From Fibrivirga algicola (GTDB lineage: Bacteria > Bacteroidota > Bacteroidia > Cytophagales > Spirosomataceae), in assembly GCF_011742925.1 (NCBI RefSeq), contig NZ_WAEL01000006.1:1-64000 (forward strand): a stretch of 64,000 nt of DNA, in the 5' to 3' direction. Position 1 is the first letter of the stretch, and every line of letters begins with the position of its first letter. A program made the translations under genes and the position numbers. Below are positions 27,426-37,205 of this stretch, piece by piece. The notes beneath the pieces were generated by a model. It worked only from the letters and a program-made list of their open reading frames with translations, had not been told where the DNA came from and did no database searches.

Positions 27426-27433
27426 CAAAACTA
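27426..27433 (-). promoter_or_regulatory. possible yifB -7 box
   Basis: TAGTTTTG on the minus strand fits TAnnTTTG, 49 bp before the yifB ATG. No clear -33 TTG at standard spacing. Confidence 0.35.
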
Positions 27434-27619
27434 CAACCAAACCGGGATATCCGACGTACCCAATTGCTTACTCGTCAGCCCATTTGCTAACCTCGTGCAC
27501 TATGTTGACTCATTTTACGTTATGTCCATATCGCTTAATCGAAAACTGCAATTCTATAGACATACTCTACCTAATACCCTAGTTCGTGTTTGTTTCATTT
27601 TAAAAATTCGTACTATCTT

Positions 27620-28564
27620 ATGGAGAGTAATCAGCAGAAGCCAAAGGCAAACGGAGCACTTCTAGCCGCCCTTATACTAATGACGGGCTTGGCAGGAGTG
27701 ACAAGCTACCTGTATTTCGACAAGAAAACGGTAACTGAAACCCAGGAAGTGACAATTGCAGAGCGCGTGGAAGAGTTATCGAACACCCGCGTAAAGCTTG
27801 ATTCGATTTCGACCGCCTTAGACGCTAAAATCGCTGAAGTACAGAAGTTAGGCGGTGACGTAACGGAACTTCAAAAGGTAAAAGCCGACCTTGAAGCCGA
27901 TAAAGTAGCCCTGTCGAGGGGAGCTAAATTGTCTCGGGCAAATATTGCTAAGTATGAGCTCAAGATTCAGGAATACATGGCATATCTGGCTGAAAAGGAT
28001 ACTGCTATCGCCATCCTTCAGCGTGAAAAAGAAGTATTAGCCGTCGACAACCAGACGCTGAACACAGAAAACGTAGGCCTGAAAACAAGGCGTCAACAAC
28101 TGGAAGATACAGTGGCCGTTGTGGCGTCGCAAAATCAGGAGCTTGCCTCGAAGGTAACGCGGGCATCTGCACTCAAAGCGCAGAACATTAAAGTGCTGGC
28201 TGTGAATCCGAAAGGCAAAGAGAAAGAAGACGATGCGTACAAGGCGAAACGTCTTGACAAGATCAAACTAGTGTATGCGCTTGCCGACAACCCAATCACG
28301 CAGGAGGAACCCAAAGATGTGTTTATCCGTGTGCTGGACCCTGATGGAGCCGTAATTTCTGATATGGCCAATGGTTCAGGTACGTTCAAGTCGGGTGGCG
28401 ACGAAATGGTTTACACTGTTAAACAGACTGTGGATTATGACCGGAATGGGAAGAATGTAGAACTGTTGTATACGCGGGGTACACCCTACCGGCCAGGTAA
28501 ATACACCGTTGAACTGTATAGCGAAGGTTTCAAAATCGGCGCTGGTGGTTTTGCGGTACGTTAA
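27620..28564 (+). CDS. membrane-anchored coiled-coil protein
   Basis: About 314 residues. A single transmembrane helix (ALLAALILMTGLAGVTSYLYF) is followed by a heptad-rich coiled coil to about residue 180, then a globular beta-rich C-terminal domain (VYALADNPITQEEPKDVFIR, YRPGKYTVELYSEGFKIGAG). The start 27620 is chosen so that the membrane helix is N-terminal. It resembles hypothetical proteins of Cytophagales; I recognise no function. It stands alone and has its own terminator. Confidence 0.72.
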   Translation: MESNQQKPKANGALLAALILMTGLAGVTSYLYFDKKTVTETQEVTIAERVEELSNTRVKLDSISTALDAKIAEVQKLGGDVTELQKVKADLEADKVALSRGAKLSRANIAKYELKIQEYMAYLAEKDTAIAILQREKEVLAVDNQTLNTENVGLKTRRQQLEDTVAVVASQNQELASKVTRASALKAQNIKVLAVNPKGKEKEDDAYKAKRLDKIKLVYALADNPITQEEPKDVFIRVLDPDGAVISDMANGSGTFKSGGDEMVYTVKQTVDYDRNGKNVELLYTRGTPYRPGKYTVELYSEGFKIGAGGFAVR

Positions 28565-28586
28565 ATTACGCTTTAGTTAACTATAG

Positions 28587-28619
28587 AAAACCCCGTCAGA
28601 GTCATTCTGGCGGGGTTTT
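28587..28619. terminator. terminator of the coiled-coil gene
   Basis: AAAACCCCGTCAGA (28587-28600) pairs with TCTGGCGGGGTTTT (28606-28619), one G-T pair, 5-nt loop, followed by T's. It can serve either strand between two convergent genes. Confidence 0.85.
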
Positions 28620-28646
28620 TTGTTGGTTTATGACGAGGAAGTAGAC

Positions 28647-30191
28647 TTACTCAGCTACACCGTTACCAGCTAATTCGTCGCTGAACCCGTTGATAAAAAC
28701 GTACTTTATTTTGCTACCCTGCTTCAGTAAGAAGGTTGGTAACTGCCCAATAAGAGGTGAGCGACCTGGTAATTTCCCTTCCGATACTACGTGAACTGGG
28801 AATTTTGGTACTGTATCTTTTTTAAGCTTCCCGCGTAGCCTGAACGCAACGACTCCCTCTTCCCGAAGGGCCGCCAAATCCAGCTTGCGCAGGTCGCCAA
28901 GCGAATCTAGTGAAGTAGCGTGTACACGGACAGGTGCAAACGTCAGGCTAGTGGCATCGACTTCTGTCAGGCCGTGAAAAGTAGATAGGTCGCCAAGATC
29001 CTCAATCTGACTACGGTAGTAAAAGCCGCGGGCAGAGTCAGTATTTACTTCATAATGATTAATGCCTAGGTCGATAGTGTACGGTTTTCCATTACGAATC
29101 ACCGTTGCGTTGCGAATCAGCAGGTCGAACAGGCTGCGGGTGTTTTCAGGAATAGCCTGATAGTCGGTTATAGTTTCGGCTATGTATGACTCGGTTGCAA
29201 TAGCGTACAGAGCTGTAAGAATAGCCACAAAGTTGAGTCGGCGTATGCTCATCTTTTCGGGATCGCCAACCTGCCCACCCGACTCGATGAGTATTAACGT
29301 TGTGCCCCACTTCTGAATATTGTCGCCGAAGGCACGCGGTTCAAACTCATCGTCGTAGCGGGCTACCTGACCGGGAATAAATTGTTGAAGTACCCGATTC
29401 ATACCCACAATCAACTGCATCGACCGCTTTCTGACCTCATTCACGTGCCGAGCGGGATCATACGCGGTTGCCAGAAACGAAACGACGGCCTGTTTACCTG
29501 AGTTGCCCACGCTGTAGCGCGGGTTCTGATCATGTAGATTAAAGCCAACCAGTGGCTTTAGCGTCTGCTGCAAGCGCTTTAACAGCACCGACTCGGGTGA
29601 TTGCAACCGCAGCGCATCCCGATTCATGTCGATATCAGCTGAGGTACGTCGCTGAAATCGTTCGGCTCCGTCCGGATTCAGCATGGGCACAAAATAAAGC
29701 GACGTATTGGCCAGAATGGTCTGACGAAACTCATCGAACCCGTCGTTGGAAGCCTGTAGAAATCGAAAAATATCGAACAGGGCCATAGTAGCCGTAGCCT
29801 CGTCGCCGTGCATTTGCGACCAAAGTAACACCGGAATTGGTCCTGTCCCTGCCTGCACTTGATGAATACTGCGACCTTCCAGTGACGTACCTACCTGACT
29901 GACCGACAATGGGCCACCCAGCAACTGCAAAATCGGCACAATGTCGCGGTGTTTAAATCGTCGGTGCGTAAAAGACGAGTCTTTGAACGTATCGTGGGCA
30001 TCGTGTAACTGTCTCGTTAGCTCCTGGGCCTGGGTATTGGTCGACGAAATCATGCACAAAAGTAAAATCAATAAGGAATGAATTGGCCGTTTGCTTGTCT
30101 GTGATTGGTAAGCTAGTGCAGCTATTGCCTGACGGATAGTCATGATGTGCATGCAGATCAAGTCGTCTTTCGTAGTTGCTAGCATACTCAT
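28647..30191 (-). CDS. M14-family zinc carboxypeptidase, exported
   Basis: 514 residues from the first start. The zinc ligands are in LLWSQMHGDEATATMALFD (His, Glu) and GFNLHDQNPRYS (His), and the catalytic glutamate in TTLILIESGGQ. A hydrophobic stretch (SLLILLLCMISSTNTQAQ) is the signal peptide but begins about 38 residues in. The ATG at 30191 overlaps the crcB stop as ATGA, pointing to translational coupling; ATG at 30143 would give a more usual signal peptide. The C-terminal 200 residues have no recognised domain. Probably a periplasmic or secreted peptidase. Confidence 0.8.
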   Translation of the reverse strand: MSMLATTKDDLICMHIMTIRQAIAALAYQSQTSKRPIHSLLILLLCMISSTNTQAQELTRQLHDAHDTFKDSSFTHRRFKHRDIVPILQLLGGPLSVSQVGTSLEGRSIHQVQAGTGPIPVLLWSQMHGDEATATMALFDIFRFLQASNDGFDEFRQTILANTSLYFVPMLNPDGAERFQRRTSADIDMNRDALRLQSPESVLLKRLQQTLKPLVGFNLHDQNPRYSVGNSGKQAVVSFLATAYDPARHVNEVRKRSMQLIVGMNRVLQQFIPGQVARYDDEFEPRAFGDNIQKWGTTLILIESGGQVGDPEKMSIRRLNFVAILTALYAIATESYIAETITDYQAIPENTRSLFDLLIRNATVIRNGKPYTIDLGINHYEVNTDSARGFYYRSQIEDLGDLSTFHGLTEVDATSLTFAPVRVHATSLDSLGDLRKLDLAALREEGVVAFRLRGKLKKDTVPKFPVHVVSEGKLPGRSPLIGQLPTFLLKQGSKIKYVFINGFSDELAGNGVAE

Positions 30192-30559
30192 TTAGTGGTG
30201 AGCCACCAGCCGACTGCTGAAGCCAGCAGGCAACCAACTACGTTAAGGCTAATGTTAATAAAGGCAACCCCTACCCTTCCTTGTTGCAGCAATAGCAGGT
30301 TATCCTGGCTGAAGCTGGAAAACGTACTGAGCCCACCGCATAGGCCAACCCCGATCAGCAGGCGCCAGGGTTCGGCTTCGGGACGGCCGGCTACCCAGCC
30401 AATTGTCGCCCCTAATACAACCGATGCCAGAATATTAACCGTAAGGATACTGAGTGGAAAAGACGTACCCAGCGCATCAGCAGGTATAGCTTTCCCCAGC
30501 ATGTAGCGAAGTACACTGCCCAAACCACCACCCAGAAAAACAAGGATATAAGGAGACAT
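30188..30559 (-). CDS. crcB: fluoride ion channel CrcB/Fluc
   Basis: 123 residues, four transmembrane helices. GGGLGSVLRYMLGK at the N-terminus and GLCGGLSTFSSFSQDNL in the third helix (the phenylalanine/serine track of the pore) are the family hallmarks. It exports fluoride as a dual-topology dimer. I checked the upstream 140 bp for a fluoride riboswitch and saw none; a palindromic repeat is there instead. Overlaps the M14 peptidase by 4 bp. Confidence 0.93.
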   Translation of the reverse strand: MSPYILVFLGGGLGSVLRYMLGKAIPADALGTSFPLSILTVNILASVVLGATIGWVAGRPEAEPWRLLIGVGLCGGLSTFSSFSQDNLLLLQQGRVGVAFINISLNVVGCLLASAVGWWLTTK

Positions 30560-30635
30560 CAGTTCCAGAACGAAAAAAGCTCAGAATATAGGGTCAAAAT
30601 ACGCTTAAACGTACTTGAACACTATAGTCTGAGCT

Positions 30636-30692
30636 GTACCACGGACTTCAGTCCGTTTTTAAATGGACGAAACAGACTGAAGTCCGTGGTAC
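30636..30692. repeat. palindromic repeat, GGACTTCAGTCC type
   Basis: GTACCACGGACTTCAGTC (30636-30653) is the perfect complement of 30675-30692, and pairing continues inward for a total of 23 bp with one mismatch. Each arm also contains its own small palindrome (GGACTTCAGTCC). A related copy lies at 47725-47781, so this is a repeat family, not only a terminator. Confidence 0.75.
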
Positions 30693-30699
30693 GGTTACC

Positions 30700-33336
30700 C
30701 TAATGGGTTACTACTATCTTTTTAACCTGTTTGGCATCGCCTGCATTCAATTGCAGGAAATACATACCGGCAGGCAGCTGGCTTACGTCGAGTTGCTCAC
30801 TGATCTGTTTGCCGTTTCGCACGGCAATAGGCAACTGCCGTAACGTTTGGCCACTAGGGCCACTCAGTGTCATGATGCCTTCGGTAGCAGTTTGCGATAG
30901 CTCAGCATGTACCCGGACCGATCCGTTGGCGGGATTCGGATAGACCGAGAAGGAGGCCAGCGGCAACGGCTCGGTGGCCAGAATTGGTGGTGGTGGAGCC
31001 ACCTGCACTTTCAGGTTGTCGATCTGCCAGCCCCAGCCATGTACAAGCTGATCGGAAAACAGCCTGAAGCGGATCAGGATAACATCGTTAGCTGCAAAAT
31101 TACCCGATGCCTGAATGAAAATAGTACGTGGCTTCAAAAGCGCAGGCCGACCAACTGCTGTTGAATTGGTTTCGTTGGGTAAACCGGCAGCTGAACTCGA
31201 ATTCCAGGCCGTGATCCATTCCGCTTTGTCATTGATATTATATCCGTCTACCAGCGGCAACCAGGTTTGTCCGTTGTTCTTGCTGGCCTCAACAATCACA
31301 TAGTCGTAGAAGCCATCATCGCCATAAACTGACCCCGGATCGCTTGGTTCTACCAGCACAATCTCATCGAACTGAATACGACTACTGTCAGGGTTCGCTT
31401 TTACTCGAATCGGGGCAAGCAACGTGTAGGTGGAATTGCTTTCACTGAATATGTTCGCTCCGTTTTTGTATGGGTGATCGGAGTTGATGCTGGCGCTGCT
31501 GAAACTCGTTGGCTGCTCAATTCTAAACCCATCGCCCACAAAATCGGCACCGGCAGTGGCCGAGTTGAAGTCATTGATGTATTGCGATCTAACTGTGGTC
31601 TGCGGAGCCACTACACTAACCGAGTAGAAACCAGTAGCCGGACTAACAGCCTGGTTGCGGGCAGCAGATATATCACGGGCAATGATGCGGTAGCTAAGTA
31701 CGTCGCCAGCTTTCAACGAACGGGCAGCAATTGGAATAAGGCCAAACCAAGTGCTGTCGGGTACTATATCCGAGTTAGCCAGTGTCATCGAAATAGGCGT
31801 TCTGGCAACTCCATTGATCCGGTAATCGATGTACACGGTGTCTACCCCCTGTTTCGTGCGGGCTGCGTTTAGAAGGCGACGGTCGTCAGTGACTTTAGCT
31901 AAAATCAATAATGTGTCTACCTCTGCTTCCAGCAAAACGGTTTGCTCAGGCGAGTGAACAATTGTAGGTGGCACTACATCGGCACCAACCGTAAACGAGT
32001 AGTAGTACTGCGTTGTACCAAGATTGTCTTTGCCGGGGTTTGTAAACGTACGACCACCAGCGTCCTGGGTTTGTATATAGTACACTGTGCGGCCCGGAAC
32101 TTCGCTGGGAGGCAACGTAACCGCGTAAGTGTCAGTTGTACCTTGCCGGACCATATTTACCTGCTTATACGCGCTGTTTCCGGTGGTAGGGATGCCCGTG
32201 CGGTAAAAAAGCTTGGGTGGGTCTGACCCCAGCACGGTATCGCTGACAACCCGGGCCGTAAATGTTACGCCAGTCGTCGTTTCAATATCAGAAACAGGTG
32301 TATGAAGCAGTGAGGTTGTTTTCCACTCCATATCTTCGAAAAATGCCAGTACTGCAGGTCCCGGATTTTGAGCTACTTCGGTAGCAGCCACAAAAGGGGT
32401 CATCAGGGCATTGGGCGTACCTGCCCGATACGTGTTTTCGTCGAGGTGGTACAAGCTCGACCCTGTGCTGTAGGTAGTTGGGGCGTATAGTTTAGCCCGT
32501 CCACCTGTTCGTTGCTGCAGAATTGGTCCGTTTAGAAACAGGTTTTGACCGGTAATCTGGGTGAAAAGACTCGATGCATTGTTAGCAATAGTCGTATTGA
32601 GAATTTTTGTACCTAACTGATTTTCTATGTAGGTGTCAAAAACAGTTGGCAGCGCGATGCCTCCCTCCTGGCTTGACGCACTGGCCCGAATACCACCCGT
32701 AAAGCCTAAACCGTGGCCTAGTTCGTGCAGTACAATGGTGACCAGATCATACTGGCCAGACTTGGGATTACCGTCGAGGCCTGTGTACCAGGTGTTGGTG
32801 CTACTGAAGTTAGCAACAATATCAGCTGAGTCAGGATGATTAATGTTGCGGCGGGCAATTTTTTCAGCCAGCGCAATCGGGTAATAGCTGGTAGCCCGTT
32901 GCGAACCGTCAGGTGCACCAATATACGTTGCCGGGCTGGCGCTGCCGAGTACGCCCGTCCCCAGTGAACGCCACGTTGCTTTGATCCGAATTGGTACAGG
33001 GCTAACAATCAGGGTAGACCAAATGTCGACTGCTCGCTGAAACGCTGCTCTGGCACTGTCGGGGTACCCGATGTATTGAACAATAAACGTTGAGGTGGCC
33101 GCCCGGCGAGCGCGCGCATCATTGAAACCAGCGGGCGGTCCAATGCGGGTGAAGACATTTTCGGCCGACGAATAGCAAATGATCGGATCCGCTTTGGCGA
33201 CTCTGTTTCGAAGGGCGAAACTTTCGTAAGTGGTCAACGGCTTGGTACGAGCTGTAGACGTCCGTTGTTGGGCCATTAACGAGCTACCAGCCAGCAAGAG
33301 CACTACCAGCAAACGCAATGCGTATTGATGCATCAT
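30700..33336 (-). CDS. secreted metzincin-like metalloprotease with type IX sorting domain
   Basis: 878 residues. A signal peptide (ALRLLVVLLLAGSSLMAQ) precedes the domain with the zinc motif VLHELGHGLGFTGG (about residue 205), of the HExxHxxGxxH-like metzincin type. Middle repeats look beta-rich, and ATEPLPLASFSVYPNPANGS plus GMYFLQLNAGDAKQVKKIV at the C-terminus form a T9SS type A sorting signal. The protein is therefore expected to cross the outer membrane through the PorU/T9SS system and be attached or released. Substrate unknown. Confidence 0.85.
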   Translation of the reverse strand: MMHQYALRLLVVLLLAGSSLMAQQRTSTARTKPLTTYESFALRNRVAKADPIICYSSAENVFTRIGPPAGFNDARARRAATSTFIVQYIGYPDSARAAFQRAVDIWSTLIVSPVPIRIKATWRSLGTGVLGSASPATYIGAPDGSQRATSYYPIALAEKIARRNINHPDSADIVANFSSTNTWYTGLDGNPKSGQYDLVTIVLHELGHGLGFTGGIRASASSQEGGIALPTVFDTYIENQLGTKILNTTIANNASSLFTQITGQNLFLNGPILQQRTGGRAKLYAPTTYSTGSSLYHLDENTYRAGTPNALMTPFVAATEVAQNPGPAVLAFFEDMEWKTTSLLHTPVSDIETTTGVTFTARVVSDTVLGSDPPKLFYRTGIPTTGNSAYKQVNMVRQGTTDTYAVTLPPSEVPGRTVYYIQTQDAGGRTFTNPGKDNLGTTQYYYSFTVGADVVPPTIVHSPEQTVLLEAEVDTLLILAKVTDDRRLLNAARTKQGVDTVYIDYRINGVARTPISMTLANSDIVPDSTWFGLIPIAARSLKAGDVLSYRIIARDISAARNQAVSPATGFYSVSVVAPQTTVRSQYINDFNSATAGADFVGDGFRIEQPTSFSSASINSDHPYKNGANIFSESNSTYTLLAPIRVKANPDSSRIQFDEIVLVEPSDPGSVYGDDGFYDYVIVEASKNNGQTWLPLVDGYNINDKAEWITAWNSSSAAGLPNETNSTAVGRPALLKPRTIFIQASGNFAANDVILIRFRLFSDQLVHGWGWQIDNLKVQVAPPPPILATEPLPLASFSVYPNPANGSVRVHAELSQTATEGIMTLSGPSGQTLRQLPIAVRNGKQISEQLDVSQLPAGMYFLQLNAGDAKQVKKIVVTH

Positions 33337-33357
33337 ATACGTAATATTGGGTCAGAG

Positions 33358-33753
33358 TCAAGAAGGATTGATTAATACTAAAGATACAGAATTAAGGCAA
33401 TAGCGCAAGCCCGTTGGCGGCGGTCCATCGTCGAACACGTGACCCAAGTGAGCGTCGCATATATTGCAAAGCACCTCCACCCGATACATACCGTAGCTGT
33501 AGTCTTTTTCGAGCCGGATGGCATCTGCCTGAAGCGGTTCGGTGAAGCTCGGCCAGCCCGTACCCGATTCAAATTTGGTTGTCGATTCAAAGAGTGGGGT
33601 GCCACAGCAAACGCAGGCATACGTACCCGGCTCTTTCGATTCACAGTACGCACCGGTAAATGCCCGTTCGGTGCCTTTCTGTCGGGCTACCCGAAATTGT
33701 TCAGGCGTTAGTATCTGACGCCACTCTTCGTCGGTCTTTACAACTTTTTCCAT
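33358..33753 (-). CDS. msrB: peptide-methionine (R)-S-oxide reductase
   Basis: 131 residues. Zinc cysteines are in CVCCGTPLF and [10 protein letters not shown], the substrate motif is GTGWPSF, and the catalytic cysteine is in RYCLNSVSL. It reduces R-methionine sulfoxide in oxidised proteins using thioredoxin. No signal peptide is present and the gene is separate from msrA. Confidence 0.95.
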   Translation of the reverse strand: MEKVVKTDEEWRQILTPEQFRVARQKGTERAFTGAYCESKEPGTYACVCCGTPLFESTTKFESGTGWPSFTEPLQADAIRLEKDYSYGMYRVEVLCNICDAHLGHVFDDGPPPTGLRYCLNSVSLVLINPS

Positions 33754-33862
33754 AGTACAGAGCTTTTCTAACCGGCGAACCGCGGTTTATTCTCATAAAC
33801 GAACAACACTACCCAATTGTCTTACCGAAAGCCGGTGAGGTACGCTTATTTTTGTAATACGT

Positions 33863-35788
33863 ATGACTGCGCCACAACTGTTGCAAACGTATTGGGGTTA
33901 CTCGGCTTTCCGGCCATTGCAGGAAGACATTGTGAATGCCTTACTTGATGGACATGACGCGCTGGTACTGATGCCTACGGGTGGTGGTAAATCGATCTGT
34001 TTTCAGGTGCCTGCCCTGGGTATGGATGGGGTCTGTATTGTGGTTACCCCCCTCATTGCCCTCATGAAGGACCAGGTGTTTCAGCTTCGGCGGCGCGGCA
34101 TTCCGGCGGCGGCGATCCACTCGGGCATGCATTATCGCGAAATCGACACTATTCTCGATAACTGCATTTACGGAAATCTGAAGTTTTTGTATGTCTCGCC
34201 CGAGCGATTACGTACCGAAATTATGATTGAACGGGCCAGGCAAATGACCGTTTGCCTGCTTGCCGTCGACGAGGCGCACTGTATTTCGGCTTGGGGGCAT
34301 GACTTTCGTCCCCCCTATTTACAGATCGCTGAGTTTAGGGATAAGCTCTCTGAAGAGGGTACAGGGACCATTCCTACTGTAGCCCTGACAGCCTCGGCCA
34401 CACCGGATGTGCAACGGGAGATTGTGGACAAACTGGATTTCAGAGCCGGCTATCAGGTATTTCGGCAAACATTTGCGCGCGCCAACCTGTCTTACTCAGC
34501 CATGCTGGAAGAAGGTAAAGAAGCCCGTCTGCTGAAGATCCTGACTAACGTACCCGGCACTGGCATCGTATACGTTCGCAGCCGGCGACAAACGCAGTAC
34601 ATCGCCGATTGGTTGGTGAGGCAGGGGATATCTGCCGATTTCTATCATGCAGGCCTCAGCACGCCCGAACGCTCACAAAAACAGGAAGACTGGATCAACA
34701 ACCACACCCGCGTTATTGTCTCGACCAACGCCTTCGGAATGGGAATCGATAAGCCCGACGTGCGTGTTGTGATCCACCTCGACCCGCCCGATACCCTGGA
34801 AGCGTACTACCAGGAAGCAGGCCGCGCCGGACGAGACGGGCAGAAAGCGTACGCTGTTTTGCTCTATACCGAAGCCGATTGCGAACATGTTCTGTTCCAA
34901 ACTGAACAGCAGTACCCGTCTGTCGACCTCATTCGACGTACCTATCAGGCATTGGCCAACTACACGAAGGTACCTGTAGGCAGTGGTGAATTCGCCACGT
35001 TTGATTTCGACCTGGCTCAGTTCACCAAAACGTATTCACTACCCCCGCAAGACACGCACTATGCCCTGAAGCAGCTGCAAATGGCAGGTTATATCGATCT
35101 GAGTGAAGCCTATTTCCGGCCATCTCGGGTGGTGATCAACATGGATAACCGGGCTATCTATGAGTTCCAGGTCATGAATCCCCGTTTCGATCCATTTATC
35201 AAGCTATTGCTGCGTATGTATGGTGGTGAACTCTTCACCGACTTCCTGCCCATTTCGGAGGGGAACCTGTCACGAGCGTTCATGGTCTCAGAAAACGAGA
35301 TTATCCAATTGCTGACGCAGTTGGCCGAGCGAGAGGTGATCATTTACGAAAAACAGACTGACAAGCCCCAGCTAACGTACCTGACCCCCCGGCAAGATGC
35401 CCGGCAGCTTCCGTTTGATGTGCAGGGGCTAGAAAAACGGCGTCAGCATGCTATAGCTAAAGCCCAGGCCTCTGTCGACTACGCCCGGCACCAAACCCAA
35501 TGCCGGACCCGTCTCCTGCAAAACTATTTTGGCGAACAGACAGACGCAGCCTGTGGCGTGTGTGACAACTGCCTGAAAGCAAAGAAAAAAGCAGGGCCTG
35601 ACCCACAGGTACGTGAGCAGGTACGTCAGTACGTGACCTTATCGCAAGACAGAGGCGTGTCACCCCGGCAATTGTCTGGTTACTTCAGCAAAACCGACGA
35701 AAACGACCTGACTCTAACTGTGCGTCTGATGCTCGCCGAGGAAGAGCTACGCTACAATGCTGCCGGCAACTTGACAATGAACCGGTGA
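33863..35788 (+). CDS. recQ: RecQ-family ATP-dependent DNA helicase
   Basis: 641 residues. Q-motif FRPLQEDIV, Walker A LMPTGGGKSICFQVPAL, DEAH box AVDEAHCISAWGHDFRPPY and motif VI QEAGRAGRDGQKA are intact. The RecQ-Ct zinc ligands are in CRTRLLQNYFGEQ and CGVCDNC. The C-terminal ~60 residues do not form a clear HRDC domain, so this is the shorter RecQ type common in Bacteroidota. Confidence 0.93.
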   Translation: MTAPQLLQTYWGYSAFRPLQEDIVNALLDGHDALVLMPTGGGKSICFQVPALGMDGVCIVVTPLIALMKDQVFQLRRRGIPAAAIHSGMHYREIDTILDNCIYGNLKFLYVSPERLRTEIMIERARQMTVCLLAVDEAHCISAWGHDFRPPYLQIAEFRDKLSEEGTGTIPTVALTASATPDVQREIVDKLDFRAGYQVFRQTFARANLSYSAMLEEGKEARLLKILTNVPGTGIVYVRSRRQTQYIADWLVRQGISADFYHAGLSTPERSQKQEDWINNHTRVIVSTNAFGMGIDKPDVRVVIHLDPPDTLEAYYQEAGRAGRDGQKAYAVLLYTEADCEHVLFQTEQQYPSVDLIRRTYQALANYTKVPVGSGEFATFDFDLAQFTKTYSLPPQDTHYALKQLQMAGYIDLSEAYFRPSRVVINMDNRAIYEFQVMNPRFDPFIKLLLRMYGGELFTDFLPISEGNLSRAFMVSENEIIQLLTQLAEREVIIYEKQTDKPQLTYLTPRQDARQLPFDVQGLEKRRQHAIAKAQASVDYARHQTQCRTRLLQNYFGEQTDAACGVCDNCLKAKKKAGPDPQVREQVRQYVTLSQDRGVSPRQLSGYFSKTDENDLTLTVRLMLAEEELRYNAAGNLTMNR

Positions 35789-35801
35789 ACGCAGTGCATA
35801 A

Positions 35802-35844
35802 AACAAGAAAGCCCGTCAGAGTGTATCTGACGGGCTTTCTTGTT
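35802..35844. terminator. terminator with 19-bp perfect arms
   Basis: AACAAGAAAGCCCGTCAGA (35802-35820) and its complement (35826-35844) with a 5-nt loop. Located between the convergent recQ and outer-membrane protein genes. Confidence 0.87.
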
Positions 35845-35858
35845 AAGAACGTACCTGA

Positions 35859-36461
35859 CTACCGACGGCCACCGCCAATATCGAAGCCAACCTTCACGCC
35901 AACATATGAATTTTTGCTTTCAACGCTCGTACCCAGTTTATTAACACCCTTGTCGTCATAAACGATCGAACTCGTGTTTGGCACCAGGTTGTATTCAACA
36001 CCCAGAACGAAGTGACCGGTTTTGAAACCTACCCGAGCCATACCGCCGAAAACGTTACCAGCTGAAATAGTACCGTTGTAGTTTTGACCACCTGAGTTTA
36101 CGACAACCCCTGTGCTACCAATGCCGAACAGACCCGCGCCAATTCCAACAAATGGACGGAAACCCTCTGTTGAGAGCATGTAGTTACCAGTTAACAGGTA
36201 TGAACCGGCAAATTTGGCGTCGCCCGATGTCGAGTTGCCACTTACAACTACGTTACGGGCCATACCGGCTCCTTCTAAACGCAGACCGAGGTCAAACTGG
36301 TCGCTGAAGCCATATTTAGGCTCAACTGCGAACAGAACACCACCACCACCGCTAGGAATAGCAGCACCGATTGATACGTTTACTTTGAATGGTTTGAATT
36401 CCTGTGCCTGGGCACTAAAGCCCATCAGGATAGCTGAGCATAAAGCGATTACCTTTTTCAT
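35859..36461 (-). CDS. outer-membrane beta-barrel protein (OmpA_b-brl-like)
   Basis: About 200 residues. The signal peptide KKVIALCSAILMGFSAQAQ precedes alternating beta strands rich in glycine and aromatics (FVGIGAGLFGIGSTG, GGMARVGFKTGHFVLGVEYN). The last residues VGVKVGFDIGGG end in a strand, as outer-membrane barrels do. Start 36461 places the signal peptide at the N-terminus; the open frame continues to 36593. Function unknown. Confidence 0.8.
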   Translation of the reverse strand: MKKVIALCSAILMGFSAQAQEFKPFKVNVSIGAAIPSGGGGVLFAVEPKYGFSDQFDLGLRLEGAGMARNVVVSGNSTSGDAKFAGSYLLTGNYMLSTEGFRPFVGIGAGLFGIGSTGVVVNSGGQNYNGTISAGNVFGGMARVGFKTGHFVLGVEYNLVPNTSSIVYDDKGVNKLGTSVESKNSYVGVKVGFDIGGGRR

Positions 36462-36681
36462 ACTACGTGAGTAAGTGAAATGATTGGAAAAAATACAATA
36501 GTCCCGACTTTCGGAACCGAAGAGACATCGGCCAACTGCTGGCATGAGTTCAGTACACAAGCAATCGATAGCTTGCCTGAAAACCCCGCTCATCAGGTGA
36601 ACTGTCCGCTTAGAGAACTATCGGTTTGGCCAGTTTGTCTATTCAACCTACTTTACGGCCCAACAAGTCACAAAACAACTT

Positions 36682-37077
36682 ATGAAACGCTTCTTTGCTA
36701 CTGCCGCCCTGCTAATTGGCCTGATTGTTTCGGCCAGCGCTCAAACGTCGCCCGCTAAAACGGCTCCTTCGCCCGAGATGATGAAGCTGGATTCACTCAC
36801 GAAACTGTCTCAGCGGTTTTTGAATGAACAAAAAGTTGATTCACTGTATGCCTTGATGGGTACAGCGTTTAAAAGCCAGATTTCACCTGAGATGATGAAA
36901 CAGGTCGCCTCACAGGTAACTGGTCAACTGGGCAAATGGACCGCCGCCGAACCGATAAGTATCAAAGAAGGTATTGCCAAGTACAAAGCTACCTTCGCGC
37001 TGGCCACGCTTGATTTCTATATCAGCCGCGACGCAGAGGGAAAGATCGCCACCTTTCTAATGAAACCAGCCGAATAG
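36682..37077 (+). CDS. small exported protein, DUF3887-like
   Basis: 131 residues. Signal peptide KRFFATAALLIGLIVSASAQ, then a compact domain (FLNEQKVDSLYALMGTAFKS, TFALATLDFYISRDAEGKIA) resembling the DUF3887 fold found in exported proteins. Periplasmic or secreted; function unknown. Confidence 0.65.
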   Translation: MKRFFATAALLIGLIVSASAQTSPAKTAPSPEMMKLDSLTKLSQRFLNEQKVDSLYALMGTAFKSQISPEMMKQVASQVTGQLGKWTAAEPISIKEGIAKYKATFALATLDFYISRDAEGKIATFLMKPAE

Positions 37078-37205
37078 GTACCGACTCTCTATTCACATTT
37101 TTTAAGATGCGTTTGGCTTAACGGTGAGTCGGTTACATAAAAAAATGAAGGCAATTACAACGTTTGGCGTGTACCTTGCGTCTTGTAGTTGAACGCAGCG
37201 CCTCT

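Noticed and set aside
30560-30699. Fluoride riboswitch upstream of crcB
   Set aside because: The conserved fluoride aptamer elements are not visible; the region holds a palindromic repeat instead.
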